Shown here piece after piece: positions 9,922 through 20,572 of a DNA stretch of 64,000 bases; the stretch's first letter is position 1; every line of letters starts with the position of its first letter. The stretch is taken from NCBI GenBank assembly GCA_016709845.1, contig JADJMA010000012.1:1-64000 (forward strand). Direction: 5' to 3'. This DNA is from Flammeovirgaceae bacterium (GTDB taxonomy: Bacteria; Bacteroidota; Bacteroidia; Cytophagales; Cyclobacteriaceae). The translations under genes were made by a program, and so were the position numbers. The notes below the pieces were generated by a model, which was not told the DNA's origin, did no database searches, and saw only the letters and a list, made by a program, of their open reading frames with translations.

Positions 9922-11106
9922 ATGAAGCCAGCTGTCTTCACCAAGCTCTCCCTTATGATGTTTCTCGAATATTTTATTTGGGGCGCCTGGTATGTAACCA
10001 TGGGTACGTATATGTCTAAGTTTCTTAATGCAACGGGTGCTCAAATAGGTGCCGCCTACAGTGCGCTTGCCATTGCAACAATTATTTCTCCATTTTTTGT
10101 TGGACTGATTGCTGATCGTTTTTTTTCAGCTCAGCGAATTCTAGGCGTACTTCATTTGGTGGGTGCAGCCTTACTTTATATGGCAACGGTTGTAGTAAAC
10201 AACTCCACGTTTTATTGGATCATATTATTTTATTCATTGCTTTATATGCCCACCATTGCTTTGTCCAATAGCATTGCCTTTGGACAAATGACTGATCCGG
10301 GAAAACAGTTTCCATGGATTCGGGTATTTGGCACTGTCGGTTGGATTCTTGCGGGAGTGTTGATAAGCTCCTTAGGATTGGATACTTCTGCATTAACCTT
10401 TAAGATGGCAGCTATTGCATCATTAACATTGGGCATAGTAAGTTTTGTATTACCGAATACACCACCCAAAGGCAAGAGCTCAGAAAGCGCTTTGGGCACC
10501 GAGGCACTTGTGCTTTTTAAAGACAAGTCGTACTTAATATTTTTTATTGCTGCCATCCTGATCTGTATTCCACTTTCATTTTACTATGGCTTTGCCAACG
10601 TATTTTTCAACGATTTGGGCATGAATAACGTGGCCTTTAAAATGTCCTTTGGTCAGGTTTCGGAGGGACTATTTATCCTAGCCATTCCATTCTTGTTCAA
10701 TCAGATTGGTGTAAAGAAAATGTTATTGCTGGGTATGGTTGCCTGGATACTGCGCTATGTATTTTTTGCCTATGGTAACATCGACACCAGCATTTGGATG
10801 CTTTACGGTGGCATTGTATTGCATGGCGTTTGTTACGATTTCTTTTTTGTAGCGGGGTATATGTACACCGAGAAAAAGGCTGGTGAAAAAATAAAAAATG
10901 CTGCTCAGGGACTTTTTACTTTTGCCACCTATGGTGTTGGCATGATGATAGGCACACTCTTTTCCGGTGAGACAGCAGATTACTACACCATAGAAGGTGT
11001 GTATCAATGGCAATCTATCTGGATGGTCCCTGCTTATATTGCTGTGGCTGTCTTAATCTATTTTATTCTATTCTTCAATGAGAAAAAAGAAATTAAGGTC
11101 GCCTGA
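9922..11106 (+). CDS. MFS transporter, nucleoside:H+ symporter type
   Basis: An intact 394-residue inner-membrane protein with about 12 hydrophobic segments. The N-terminus (KLSLMMFLEYFIWGAWYVTM) and the conserved SNSIAFGQMTDPGKQFPWIR and VFGTVGWILAGVLI are typical of the NupG/XapB-like nucleoside permease family. Bacteroidota members often carry other small solutes, so nucleoside uptake is inferred only from the family. The Gfo/Idh/MocA oxidoreductase follows 44 bases later on the same strand, suggesting a shared transcript for uptake and oxidation of a sugar-like compound. A TATCTTTC box near 9891 resembles the Bacteroidota -7 element. Confidence 0.8.
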   Translation: MKPAVFTKLSLMMFLEYFIWGAWYVTMGTYMSKFLNATGAQIGAAYSALAIATIISPFFVGLIADRFFSAQRILGVLHLVGAALLYMATVVVNNSTFYWIILFYSLLYMPTIALSNSIAFGQMTDPGKQFPWIRVFGTVGWILAGVLISSLGLDTSALTFKMAAIASLTLGIVSFVLPNTPPKGKSSESALGTEALVLFKDKSYLIFFIAAILICIPLSFYYGFANVFFNDLGMNNVAFKMSFGQVSEGLFILAIPFLFNQIGVKKMLLLGMVAWILRYVFFAYGNIDTSIWMLYGGIVLHGVCYDFFFVAGYMYTEKKAGEKIKNAAQGLFTFATYGVGMMIGTLFSGETADYYTIEGVYQWQSIWMVPAYIAVAVLIYFILFFNEKKEIKVA

Positions 11107-11150
11107 TAAATTATGAACAATTAATAACGACTAACTAATACAGTATCATT

Positions 11151-12339
11151 ATGAAAATCGCAATGCTTGGCTCAGGCTTTATCGGCCGCTTCTATGCCGA
11201 CTCATTACAAGGATATAGAAGCAAAGATAAAATCGTTACTATTTATTCGCGTAGAGAAGAGAGTGCAAAAAATTTGCTGCTGACTACAACGTGGCCTTCT
11301 CTACCATTAACATGGAGGAGGCAATTAATCGGCCGGAAGTTGAAGTGGTCTGTATTTCCTTACCCAATAATTTGCATGAAGAGGCTGTGAACTTATGCTG
11401 CAAACATAAAAAGGCAGTAATGACAACCAAGCCCTTAGCCCGTAATGCCGAAGAAGCGAAGCGTATGTTGTTGGCTGTTGAAAAGGCCGGCATCTTCAAT
11501 GGCTATCTGGAAGATTTAGTGTACACGCCTAAATTTATCAAAGCCCATGAAAGCGTGAAGAATGGAGCGCTCGGCAGAATCCTTTGGGCGAAGTCGCGCG
11601 AAACGCACCCGGGGCCACACAGCGATTGGTTTTGGGATATTGAGCAAGCGGGTGGTGGATGTATGCTCGACCTCGGCTGTCATTGTGTGGAGATTACCCG
11701 GAGTTATATTGGTAAAGATATTAAGCCAATTGAAGTGATGTGTTGGGCCGACACACAAGTGAAACCAATCGATGCGGAAGATCATGCTATCGGATTAATA
11801 AAGTATGAGAACGGAGCCATAGCACAGTTTGAAGTAAGCTGGACGTTTCGCGGTGGCCTCGACTTACGCGATGAAGTGATGGGCACGGAAGGCACCATTT
11901 GGATAAACAGTTTTTTACGTACCGGTTTCGAAATGTTTACTACCGGCAAGGCGGCAAACTATGTGGCCGAAAAAGCAGAATCAGATAAAGGCTGGTTGTT
12001 CCCGGTTGGGGATGAGTTGAACGAGTTGGGTTACAACCACATGTTTATGGATATGTTTAACTCAATGGAAAAGGAGTTGAACCAAAAGAAACTTTCTATG
12101 ATGGTTATGTAGTAAATTCTATTCTTGATGCCGCGTACAAATCTGTAAAGACAAAACAATGGGAGCCCATTAACCTTGATATCTGGCGCGGCAAAGTGGG
12201 CGTAAGCAAAGACAGTCACTTGGTTGAATACGATGCCGAGCATTATTTAGTGAAAGAAGAAATAACGCACTACGGAGCTAAGAAAGTGATTCTGAAAAAC
12301 AAAAAGACAGGAAAGATTTTCGAGCAGGTTGAAAGTTGA
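11151..12339 (+). CDS. Gfo/Idh/MocA-family oxidoreductase (frameshifted)
   Basis: An NAD(P)-dependent sugar or inositol dehydrogenase-like enzyme. The N-terminal Rossmann motif is MLGSGFIGRFYADSL, followed by VVCISLPNNLHEEAV and a TTKPLARNAEEAKRM segment in place of the usual EKP motif. The C-terminal substrate domain has GGGCMLDLGCHCVEI and NGAIAQFEVSWTFRGGLDLR. A missing T near 11278 splits off the first 40 residues. A second shift near 12108 hides the C-terminus DGYVVNSILDAAYKS, which runs to the TGA at 12337-12339. About 395 residues when repaired. The substrate is unknown; the transporter just upstream is its likely functional partner. Confidence 0.8.
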
Positions 12340-12348
12340 GTTCGTTTA

Positions 12349-12378
12349 GTTGTCCTACTCTTCAAGGTGTAGGACAAC
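12349..12378. repeat. Palindromic element between convergent genes, second copy
   Basis: GTTGTCCTAC and GTAGGACAAC form a perfect 10-base-pair stem around TCTTCAAGGT. The central 26-27 bases match the palindrome at 2230-2256 with one substitution and one missing base. It lies 10 bases beyond the oxidoreductase stop, in the gap before the convergent GNAT gene. No T-run follows on either strand, so it is not a classical terminator. Confidence 0.65.
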
Positions 12379-12415
12379 TATACTAACAAGTTATACTTCC
12401 CCTTAGTCCGTGTCC

Positions 12416-12923
12416 TCACAACTTAATTTCAAAGAAACACACCTCCGCATTCACATAATGGCTGGGCAGGCCATCTGAGTTTTTTAAGCGCCTCATTCCT
12501 AAAAATCAAATCCACAATTGGTATAATGAGTAATTAGCTTTTTGTTTTCGCCACAAGTATCGAGGCGAATAAATTTCTTTTCATTTTGTTTGGCAAAATT
12601 CCGTACCCAGATAACGACTTCGGAAACATAATTCCGCCCACGGAATGCTGGGTTCGTGGCAATTCTATGAATATAAATGGCTGGGTCAGCATTACGCTCT
12701 TCCCAGATCTGTGGATCACTAAATGTATGAGCCCAGATACAAGCAATTTTATTTTCTTCCATTAACTTCCATTGCCTGTTCTCTCCTATTTCTGTCTCAA
12801 TTAACTCCTGACTAAATACAGGCCATCGTTTTCGGGAAACTTTATTTTTTGATAGTTGGTAGCCGTTCTATACAAAGCGAGTATCTCTTGTAAATCGTTG
12901 AGGGTGCTGTTTTGAATGATCAT
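12416..12923 (-). CDS. GNAT-family N-acetyltransferase (frameshifted)
   Basis: The acetyl-CoA-binding region is recognisable as IYIHRIATNPAFRGRNYVSE, with the family's R-G-x-x-hydrophobic pattern, followed by FIRLDTCGENKKLITHYTNC. The ATG at 12923 gives MIIQNSTLNDLQEILALYRT. A lost base near 12818 then joins RWPVFSQELIETEIGENRQW. Near 12500 one T missing from a T-run causes a premature stop after CGFDF; restoring it gives LGMRRLKNSDGLPSHYVNAE and a TGA at 12416-12418. About 170 residues when repaired. The acetyl acceptor is unknown. It is convergent with the oxidoreductase, with the palindromic element between them. Confidence 0.7.
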
Positions 12924-13043
12924 GTCAAGGGTTTTTTAATTTGTACTTCTCGAGGGGTCTCGTTATTAAATATAGTAACAAACAATTTATGTAACTTTCT
13001 CCAATAACTATGTTCTGTGTCATCTTAAACCACAGTCGATATC

Positions 13044-14111
13044 TTAAATATCTTGATCGTGAATTCGTTTTTCAGCTGAATTCAGTTTCATACCAAATAA
13101 TACCCGAAGCCATTTTACTCGTTTGATAATCTCATACGAAAGCATACATCCCGAAAGTGTAATCAACAAGACAAGAATAAACTGAACCTGCACGGGAATG
13201 GCTAATGGAAAAATTAAAGTTGAGCCCAGGTAAAGAAACAGCATGTGCAGAATGTAAACCGGATAAGCAGCAGGGCTTAGGTAACGCAATGCTTTTCCGG
13301 GTCGGTTGAGGTACTTGTGACCAAATGCCAAAACACTAAAAATCCAGACTTGCGATTCCAATACGATCAGATAGGCTGGTGTGTTCATTCCAAAATAGTT
13401 TATTCGAAAAGAACAACCCAATTGCCATCGGTAAGAATAGCCAGCGCCATCTTACCAGCATTTCCCAAAAGGCATCCCCGCTCAATACAAAAAAATATCC
13501 AAAGAAGAACGCCAGTAACCCAAGAAAGAATCCATGCCGGGTCATGGCATACAACTCATACGGGACTGGTTTAATAATCCATACTTCAGCCATGAAAGCA
13601 GTTATAACAATGAGTAGGCCTACTGGAGTACTAAAGATCCTTTTGATGACTTGCACAATTTTTCCATTCTCCTTTTTCTTTATATAAAATAGTAATGGCG
13701 ATAGCAGTAACACGTAAATAAAAATGTTAGCCAGGAACCACAAATGCCCTGGGTCATAGGTGTAGTGCAGTTCCATTTTATAATAATATCGCCAGACTAA
13801 TATATGCAAGGGAACAATCGCAAACATCCCAAACACAAAGGGGAGCCAGATACGCATGGTGCGTTCAGTAATAAGCTGTTTCCAATTGCGCTTTTCCATA
13901 GCGAAATAAACACCCATGCCCGATACAAAAACAAGAGCGGTATCCGCCACAGATTTAGCATAGCCATGGGAGTCCACAATGCTGCCCAGGGTTTTGATGT
14001 GGTGATGAATCCAATCATAACACCCCACGATTGAAAACCAATGGCAACGTGATAGATTAAAAGTAAACCGATGGCAATTACCCGAAGCCAATCAATGTCG
14101 TATCGTCTCAT
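13044..14111 (-). CDS. Acyltransferase 3 family membrane protein (frameshifted)
   Basis: An inner-membrane acyltransferase of the OafA/OpgC-like family that acylates surface or periplasmic glycans. The N-terminus RRYDIDWLRVIAIGLLLIYH has the family's conserved DWLR and H. VSGMGVYFAMEKRNW then RTMRIWLPFVFGMFAIVPL and GHLWFLANIFIYV follow, and AAYPVYILHMLFLYLGSTL is near the end. About ten membrane segments and 355 residues. Shifts near 13935 and 13395 split the gene into three readable parts. The acceptor molecule cannot be predicted. The 108 bases upstream contain a short TAGTACT duplication but no clear promoter. Confidence 0.75.
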
Positions 14112-14220
14112 AATGAAGAGTATAGAGTAGTTAGTACTTAGTACTTAGTGGTGAGAAAGGATAGCCTTGAATATTTAAACTAAAACTTACTGTCTTGTAT
14201 AAACACTCAAGGCTCACGAT

Positions 14221-14768
14221 CTACTTCAGCATCTCAGCAATTTCAGGCCTCGTTTTTTCAATGTATCCGTAATCTAGTTTAAGACCCATGGGGCCAAGTA
14301 CATTGCCCATCATATCGTACGTGTCTTTTATCTCGGCAAATGGACCAGCAACATTATCGTAAGCAGTAGCCCCATATTTATTCTTGATTGTCTTATCTGC
14401 CTTCTTCTCAAGCAACTGTTTTACAATTTCGGGCCGACAAAAGAAAGCGGCTGTATGTAATGCTGTAGAGCCATCGCTGTTTTGAAAGTTCAGGTCAACT
14501 CCGGCATCAATCAATACTTTGGCTATCTCCCGACTTTCCGAATACAGCGGCACTAATTAATGGACTGGAGCCTCCGAATGGATCGCGTACATTTAAATCG
14601 CTGCCCGCAGCAATGTGTTGTTTTACAGCTTCCATGTTATCAGAGATTACAGCAGTGTATATCAATGTCAGGAGCTTTAACTGTTGTGTTACTTGTTTCC
14701 TTAGCGGTACAAGACGCTACAAGTAAGATTATTACCAGTAGGTAAACAGGAGTGTTAAGGGTTTTCAT
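14221..14768 (-). CDS. Ankyrin-repeat lipoprotein (frameshifted)
   Basis: The ATG at 14768 starts a lipoprotein signal peptide (NTPVYLLVIILLVASC). After the cysteine come three ankyrin repeats: AVISDNMEAVKQHIAAGSDL, SREIAKVLIDAGVDLNFQNS and GSTALHTAAFFCRPEIVKQL. A C-terminal tail follows (YGATAYDNVAGPFAEIKDTY). The protein is likely held in the outer or inner membrane by its lipid and uses ankyrin units for binding. Shifts near 14645 and 14545 break the frame. It is divergent from an AraC/TPR regulator whose start is 171 bases away, and such pairs are often regulator and target; this link is inference. Confidence 0.7.
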
Positions 14769-14939
14769 AAGTTGTTTGTGTTTAAATTTTTTGTTTTTCT
14801 TATGAAGCAAAGGAACGGTGGTCTTTGCCTGTCGGATAAGTACTGATGCGGATAAAACCGTTAATTTTGCGGGAATCAGTATAAAAAATCGCGCATCGAT
14901 GTAACTTTTGATGCAATTCGCCACCTTGAGGTTTACTAT

Positions 14940-16998
14940 ATGACCGATTCATCACCCTTGGACTCTGAATTTCTGAACCAGCTTACGGCCACGATTGAAA
15001 AAAATCTGGCCAACGAGCAGTTTGGAGTTTCCGAATTGGCCGATGCGTTGAATATGAGTCGCTCTAATCTCCTTCGTAAAGTGAAGAAGGCTACCAATCT
15101 TTCAGTGAGTCAGCTTATCAGTAAGGTACGATTAAAGCGAGGTATGGACTTGCTGCGAGCTGGTTCTCATAATGTATCGGAGGTGGCACATCAGGTTGGG
15201 TTTAGCAGTACCTCTTATTTTATAAAGTGCTTTCGCGAATATTATGGTTATCCACCCGGTGAAGTTGGCAAAAGAAATATAAATCAGGAACCAATACCTG
15301 TGGCGCCTCCACCTTCCAATAAAAGACCACACCTTATTGTTGGTGCAATTTTGTTGATAGCAGTTGCTGTGGTCGGATGGTTTTTATATCCGCGATTTGT
15401 ATGGCAAGAAAAGATTGTGAACGAAAAATCAATTGTTGTTCTTCCATTCAAAAATGATAGCAACGATTCTACCAATGTGTATCTCATCAACGGATTGATG
15501 GAAGCTACCCTCAATAACCTTCAAAAGATTAAAGATCTTAAAGTGTTGAGTCGCACCTCGGCTGAAAAATATCGCAACACCGATAAAACAATTCCAGAAA
15601 TGGCGAAGGAGTTGAATGTAACGTATCTTGTAGAGGGCAGCGGTCAGAAAATAGGAGAACGAATTCTATTAAACATACAATTGATTGATGGTGCTAGCGA
15701 CAGGCACTTATGGAGCAAACAATACAGACGCGAAGCCATAGATATTTTTGCACTACAGCAGGAAATCTCAAGCGATATTGCCGGAGAGATAAAGGCCATT
15801 ATTACGCCCGATGAAAAAAATCGCATTCAAAAAATTCCAACACAAAATCTGGAAGCCTATGATTTGTTTTTGAAGGGTGTTGATTTGTTAAAAAAGGGTG
15901 GCGATACTAACTTGAAAAATTCAATCACCCTTTTTGATGAAGCTGTTATAAAAGATAGAACATTTTCTCTTGCTTATGCCTGCGCAGGTATGGCTTGCTA
16001 TTACCTCGATCTTTTCCACGCTGAAAAACCTCATCTGGATAAGCTTGGAACATATGCCGACAAAGCATTACTAAATGATTCCAAGCTTGCTGAAAGTCTA
16101 ACTGCAAAAGCAATGTATTATCTGCTAAGAAAGGAATATAAAGAAGCGTTGCCTTATCTAGAGAAAGGCCTGGAATACAATCCGAACTCCACTGAGATTA
16201 TAGGCTTGCTCGCTGATTTTTATGCTATGAGTTTACCTAACACCGGAAAGTACCTTGAGTATGCATTAAAAGGACTGCGGCTTGATGTCAACTCTGGAGA
16301 TTCGATCACTACTAGTTATATTCATTTACGTTTGGGTAATGCACTTATACAAACTGGTTTTGTAGATGAAGCACTTGAGCACATTGATAAATCACTTGCG
16401 TATTATCCTGACAATGCTTTCTCACGATATGTGCGCGCATTTGTACTGTATGCCAAAGAGGGTGATCTCAAACACACGGCAACTCTTACAGACAGAGTTT
16501 AGAAGAGACACGAATCGATTTGATATTCTGCAGGATATTGGCAAAGTGAGTTACTATCTTCAAGAGTATGATACTGCCTATAAGTATTATAAAAGATTTA
16601 ACCAGTATCGTGAAAAACAAAAACTGGATGTGTTTGAACATGAAAACCTGGTCATCGGTCGGGTATATGAAAAAATGGGCGAAGCGGGAAAGGCAAAAGA
16701 ATTCTACGAAAGGTACAGGCGATATCTCGACACTGATGAAACTGCATACAAAAACGTAGGGTTAGCTATTTACGATTGTCAGATAAACGATGGCGCTAAG
16801 GCACTAGGGCACCTTAGGCTATTTACTAAAGAAGATAATATTCAATACTGGGTTATTTTGTTTATGGATAAAGGGCCCGATCTCACGGAAACTGAAAAAT
16901 CGCCTGAGTTTAAAGAGCTGTTGAAGGAAGTAGAAAGAAAGTTTTGGGTAAACCATGAAATCCTGAAGCTAAAGTTGCAGGATCAGGGGTTGCTATAG
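14940..16998 (+). CDS. Membrane-anchored AraC-type regulator with FlgO/TolB-like and TPR domains (frameshifted)
   Basis: Residues 10-108 are an AraC-type double helix-turn-helix (FGVSELADALNMSRSNLLRK, NVSEVAHQVGFSSTSYFIKC). Residues 131-150 form a single membrane segment (HLIVGAILLIAVAVVGWFLY). Residues 165-285 resemble the TolB-like/FlgO domain seen in bacterial adenylate cyclases (KSIVVLPFKNDSNDSTNVYL, LKVLSRTSAEKYRNTDKTIP, YLVEGSGQKIGERILLNIQL). The rest is TPR. The layout suggests a CadC-like one-component sensor: DNA binding inside, the rest across the membrane. A shift near 16480 splits off the last 170 residues, which end in KLQDQGLL. The likely target is its own promoter region or the divergent ankyrin gene. 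Confidence 0.75.
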
Positions 16999-16999
16999 G

Positions 17000-18172
17000 T
17001 TATTTAAAGATATCACTGAATTTTTCGGACAACAGCTTTCGGGAATACTTTAGCTCAGCCAATTGCCTCGATGCCTGTTGAGATTCTGCCAACAAATTCT
17101 TATCGGTAAGGTAAGGCGTAATCTTCCTCACAAAATCATTTGCCTCCAGTGGATTTACATAAACTCCACATTTATTCTCTTCAATTTCAGTTTTAATCCA
17201 CCCTCCAAAATTGATGATGATCAATTTTCCGGCAGCCAGGCCGTCAAAAAATTTGTTGGGCGAACCCGTTTCTAAAACAGGAACAGACTTATAACAAATG
17301 AATGAAGCATCGGTGATATTCATCAACTCGCGCACGCCCTCTCGGTTTCTAAAATCAAGAAAGGTAAGGTTGTGCAACTCCAATTGTTTCGCGTTTCCTT
17401 TCAGACGATCAAGCACAGCTCCATCCCCACAAATAAAAAAGTGAATCGGTAGTTGAGATTTACCTGCCGCGCGTGCGCATTCTAACACATAATCAAGTCC
17501 ATTGGCTACACCGATGGCGCCAATGTAGGAGACTACAAACTTATCCCGTATCTGATATTTTTCTATCAGCACATCATCCTTAGGTGTGGGGTAATAAAAT
17601 TCACAATCCGCCATGTTTGGGATCAGGTGAATCTTTTTGCCCGGTACTTTCTTTTCAATAGCTGATTGAATAGCAGGCGACAGTGCTACTATCGATTGAG
17701 CTGATTGATAGATTTTTTTTCAAGCAGATAGAGGACTTGCTGAAAAAAAATAGCTCTTTACAAATCCCATTTGAATGGGGGCATCGGGCCACAAATCACC
17801 CACTTCAAAAATATAAGAAATTTTATACCGCGCCTTTATTCGCATGGCTGCGAGACCAACCGTAAGAGGAACTGAAATGGCATAGCAATAATTAAAATCG
17901 GTGAATTGCCCGGCTATGTTCAATACGCCCTGTACATATTTAATAAACGCTCGGCTCCGTGCCATAAAACCAAACCGATTGTCGTAAGCAATAGGCAAAG
18001 AATGTACTTCTATGCCCTCAACAATTTCTTTCGTATAGATTGACTCATTACTACCGGTTATCACGGTTACCTGAATTCCACGATCAACGAGGGCTTTGGC
18101 GAGATAATAGGAGCGAATAGCGCCACCTTTTTCGGGTGTATTGAAGTGCTGATGCAGGATTAAAACTTTCAC
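17000..18172 (-). CDS. Family-4 glycosyltransferase (WbuB/WcaI-like, frameshifted)
   Basis: A GT-B fold enzyme that transfers a sugar from a nucleotide donor during surface polysaccharide synthesis. The N-terminal half has LHQHFNTPEKGGAIRSYYLA and YIFEVGDLWPDAPIQMG. The C-terminal half has FVVSYIGAIGVANGLDYVLE, HFFICGDGAVLDRLKG and VLETGSPNKFFDGLAAGKLI with the donor-binding Glu region. A shift between 17614 and 17720 separates the halves and spoils about 30 residues around ALSPAIQSAIEKK. About 390 residues when repaired. Its stop nearly touches that of the convergent regulator gene. No other polysaccharide genes are nearby, so the product is unknown. Confidence 0.75.
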
Positions 18173-18237
18173 GCTGCAAAAAAAAGGAAAACGAAATGTT
18201 CTCCCAGCATAGATCGTGATTTTTTTAAGGAGATTAA

Positions 18238-18738
18238 TTAATTACCAACCTCATCATCACAATCTTCCCAGCATTCCTTACAAGGTTGCTTAATCACAGG
18301 ATAGCTAGCTATATCTTTTCCGGAAATAAAATAAGATGGCCCTTCCGCGTCTTCCCAAAGCCACCATTGCGTAAGGCCATCATCGGTTTTTTCCACTCTA
18401 TAGGTATTGGTCGAATATGAATCGTTGACAACCAGCGCAAGAGAACCCTTAGAGGCTGACCACGATTCTATCTTTCCTACCGTGGCATCCTGCCCCCAAC
18501 CAATCATAATTGAATCGGTATGAATAGATACCATCGTGTTGTCGGCATCGCATGGATAAAATAATACCCATTCATTATTTTGCTGCGTAACCATGTGCCA
18601 GTCTCCGGAAAGGCTGGCCAACGTGAAATCATTCGATGAGTTTGTTGCCTCCACTTCGGCCACACTTTCATCTTCTGATTTTGGCGATGGCGAACAAGCT
18701 CCTATAATAAATGCTAGTAGAAAAATTAGAGTCCGCAT
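18238..18738 (-). CDS. Lipoprotein of unknown function
   Basis: Intact, 166 residues. The signal peptide RTLIFLLAFIIGAC ends in a lipobox cysteine. An acidic linker and a beta-rich domain follow (SLSGDWHMVTQQNNEWVLFY, GDWxx as in lipocalin-like folds). The tail KQPCKECWEDCDDEVGN contains three cysteines and several acids and could be disulfide-bonded or bind metal. I recognise no named family; lipocalin-like is only a guess. Confidence 0.6.
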   Translation of the reverse strand: MRTLIFLLAFIIGACSPSPKSEDESVAEVEATNSSNDFTLASLSGDWHMVTQQNNEWVLFYPCDADNTMVSIHTDSIMIGWGQDATVGKIESWSASKGSLALVVNDSYSTNTYRVEKTDDGLTQWWLWEDAEGPSYFISGKDIASYPVIKQPCKECWEDCDDEVGN

Positions 18739-18835
18739 AAGCGAGTGATTTAAGACTATAAATAAAACTACAAAAACTGACGGATACTTATTGCCTCTCC
18801 TATTTTTCCTACCTTGGTAAGATAAATTGCTTGTT

Positions 18836-18985
18836 ATGAAAAAAAGAATCCTGATTTTATTGGTTACCTCTATATTTGGTTCATTTGCAATAGCTCAAAT
18901 AAAACAAGCGCTGTTTAGGGAACAGAAATGGCAAATACCAATAGTTTGCTTTTCAAGCTTCGGCATACATTGGTATAATCGTTAA
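18836..18985 (+). CDS. Short ORF with signal peptide, possibly a gene remnant
   Basis: 49 codons from the ATG at 18836. The first 21 residues are a good Sec signal peptide (RILILLVTSIFGSFAIAQ), but the 28 residues after it (KQALFREQKWQIPIVCF) look like no known family. It may be the start of an exported protein whose remainder has been lost, or a small secreted peptide. No downstream reading frame continues it. Confidence 0.3.
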   Translation: MKKRILILLVTSIFGSFAIAQIKQALFREQKWQIPIVCFSSFGIHWYNR

Positions 18986-19150
18986 ACATAAAATTGATTG
19001 ATCGTGGATTCCAAGGCAAGACATTGCCTGAAACTGCCTTTCAGTAATTTAACTCGTATACGGCTAGAAAGAAACCCGGTCAAATGAATGTTTGTGATTC
19101 ATGAACCCGATTGAAGAAAATCTTACCTTGCGTCATTAAATTTAATCTTT

Positions 19151-20504
19151 ATGATCAAAGAATACATTCAATCGAATCAGCAACGCTTTTTAGATGAACT
19201 TTTCGAACTGCTTTGCATTCCTTCGGTAAGTGCCGACAGTCACCACAAAAATGATGTGCGCAAGGCTGCAGAGTATGTAGTGAAGAAATTAAAAGATGCC
19301 GGAGCCGATACCGCTGAGCTCTGTGAAACCGCGGGCCATCCGATTGTTTATGGAGAAAAAATAATTGACGCTGCGTTACCAACCGTACTAGTATACGGCC
19401 ATTACGATGTGCAACCTCCCGATCCGTTGAACTTATGGACTTCTCCTCCCTTTGAGCCCGTTGTAAAAGATGGAAAGATTTATGCGCGCGGTTCGTGCGA
19501 TGACAAAGGCCAGTTCTATATGCACATCAAAGCCTTTGAGGCTATGACTAAACTTAAAACGCTGTCGTGCAATATTAAATTCATGATTGAGGGTGAAGAA
19601 GAAGTGGGGTCTGATAACCTGGGCATTTTTGTACAAAAAAATAAGAGCAAACTGAAAGCCGATGTGATTTTGATTTCAGACACATCGATTATCTCATTGG
19701 ATACACCATCCATCACAGTGGGGTTGCGCGGATTAAGTTATGTTGAAGTTGAAGTTACCGGTCCGAACCGCGATTTGCATTCGGGTGTATATGGAGGGGC
19801 GGTCGCTAATCCGGCTAATATATTAAGCCGCATGATTGCTTCCCTACATGATGAAAATGGACGCGTAACTATTCCGGGTTTTATGATAAGGTTGCCGAAC
19901 TGTCGGCATCAGAACGCGAAGCACTTAACAAGCTCCATTCAATCTCAACGATTATAAAAAGGAGTTAGATATTGAAGACATTCGGGGTGAGAAGGGCTAC
20001 ACAACATTAGAACGCACAGGCACTCGCCCTACCTTAGACGTTAATGGAATCTGGGGTGGGTACACCGGTGAAGGTGCCAAGACTGTATTACCCTCAAAAG
20101 CATCTGCAAAAATTTCGATGCGTTTGGTTCCGCATCAAAACAATCATGAGATAACAGAATTGTTTACAAAACATTTTGAATCTCTTGCCCCAAAATCCGT
20201 AAAGGTGAAAGTTACTGCGTTGCATGGTGGCGAACCTGCCGTAACACCCACCGACTCAAAAGCATTTACAGCAGCGAGCATGGCTTTTGAAGAAGTGTGG
20301 GAAAAAACACCTATACCCACCCGCGATGGTGGTAGCATTCCTATTGTTTCGTTATTCAAAAAAGAGCTTGGCCTGGACACCGTACTCATGGGATTTGGAT
20401 TAGATAGCGATGCTATTCATTCGCCCAATGAGCATTATGGAATTAAAAACTTTTTGATTGGCATTGAAACTATTGTAGCGTTTTATAAACATTATAGCAA
20501 ATAG
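19151..20504 (+). CDS. M20-family dipeptidase (frameshifted)
   Basis: A cytosolic di-zinc peptidase related to CNDP/PepV-type dipeptidases. The metal-binding pieces are VYGHYDVQPPDPLNLW, YARGSCDDKGQFYMH, MIEGEEEVGSDNLG, LISDTSIISLD and, at the end, AIHSPNEHYGIKNF. The dimerisation domain starts at ITVGLRGLSYVEVEVTGPNR with the conserved DLHSGVYGG. Two shifts at about 19885 and 19940 lie in the dimerisation domain. About 455 residues when repaired, the normal length. All zinc ligands and the catalytic Glu are present, so it is likely functional. Confidence 0.8.
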
Positions 20505-20520
20505 ATTTAGAAGAAAATAA

Positions 20521-20555
20521 AAAGTCGTGGCCTATTAATAAGCCACGACTTTTTT
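20521..20555. terminator. Two-way Rho-independent terminator
   Basis: AAAGTCGTGGC and GCCACGACTTT form a perfect 11-base-pair stem around a 10-base loop. A T-run follows on the plus strand and another on the minus strand (A-run at the left). It sits between the convergent dipeptidase and propeller genes and serves both. Confidence 0.85.
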
Positions 20556-20572
20556 ATGCTTAAGGGAATATT

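Noticed and set aside
12531..12760. An overlapping frame that seems to encode a second small protein inside the GNAT gene
   Set aside because: It is the shifted reading of the acetyltransferase; the GNAT motif in the other frame is clear.
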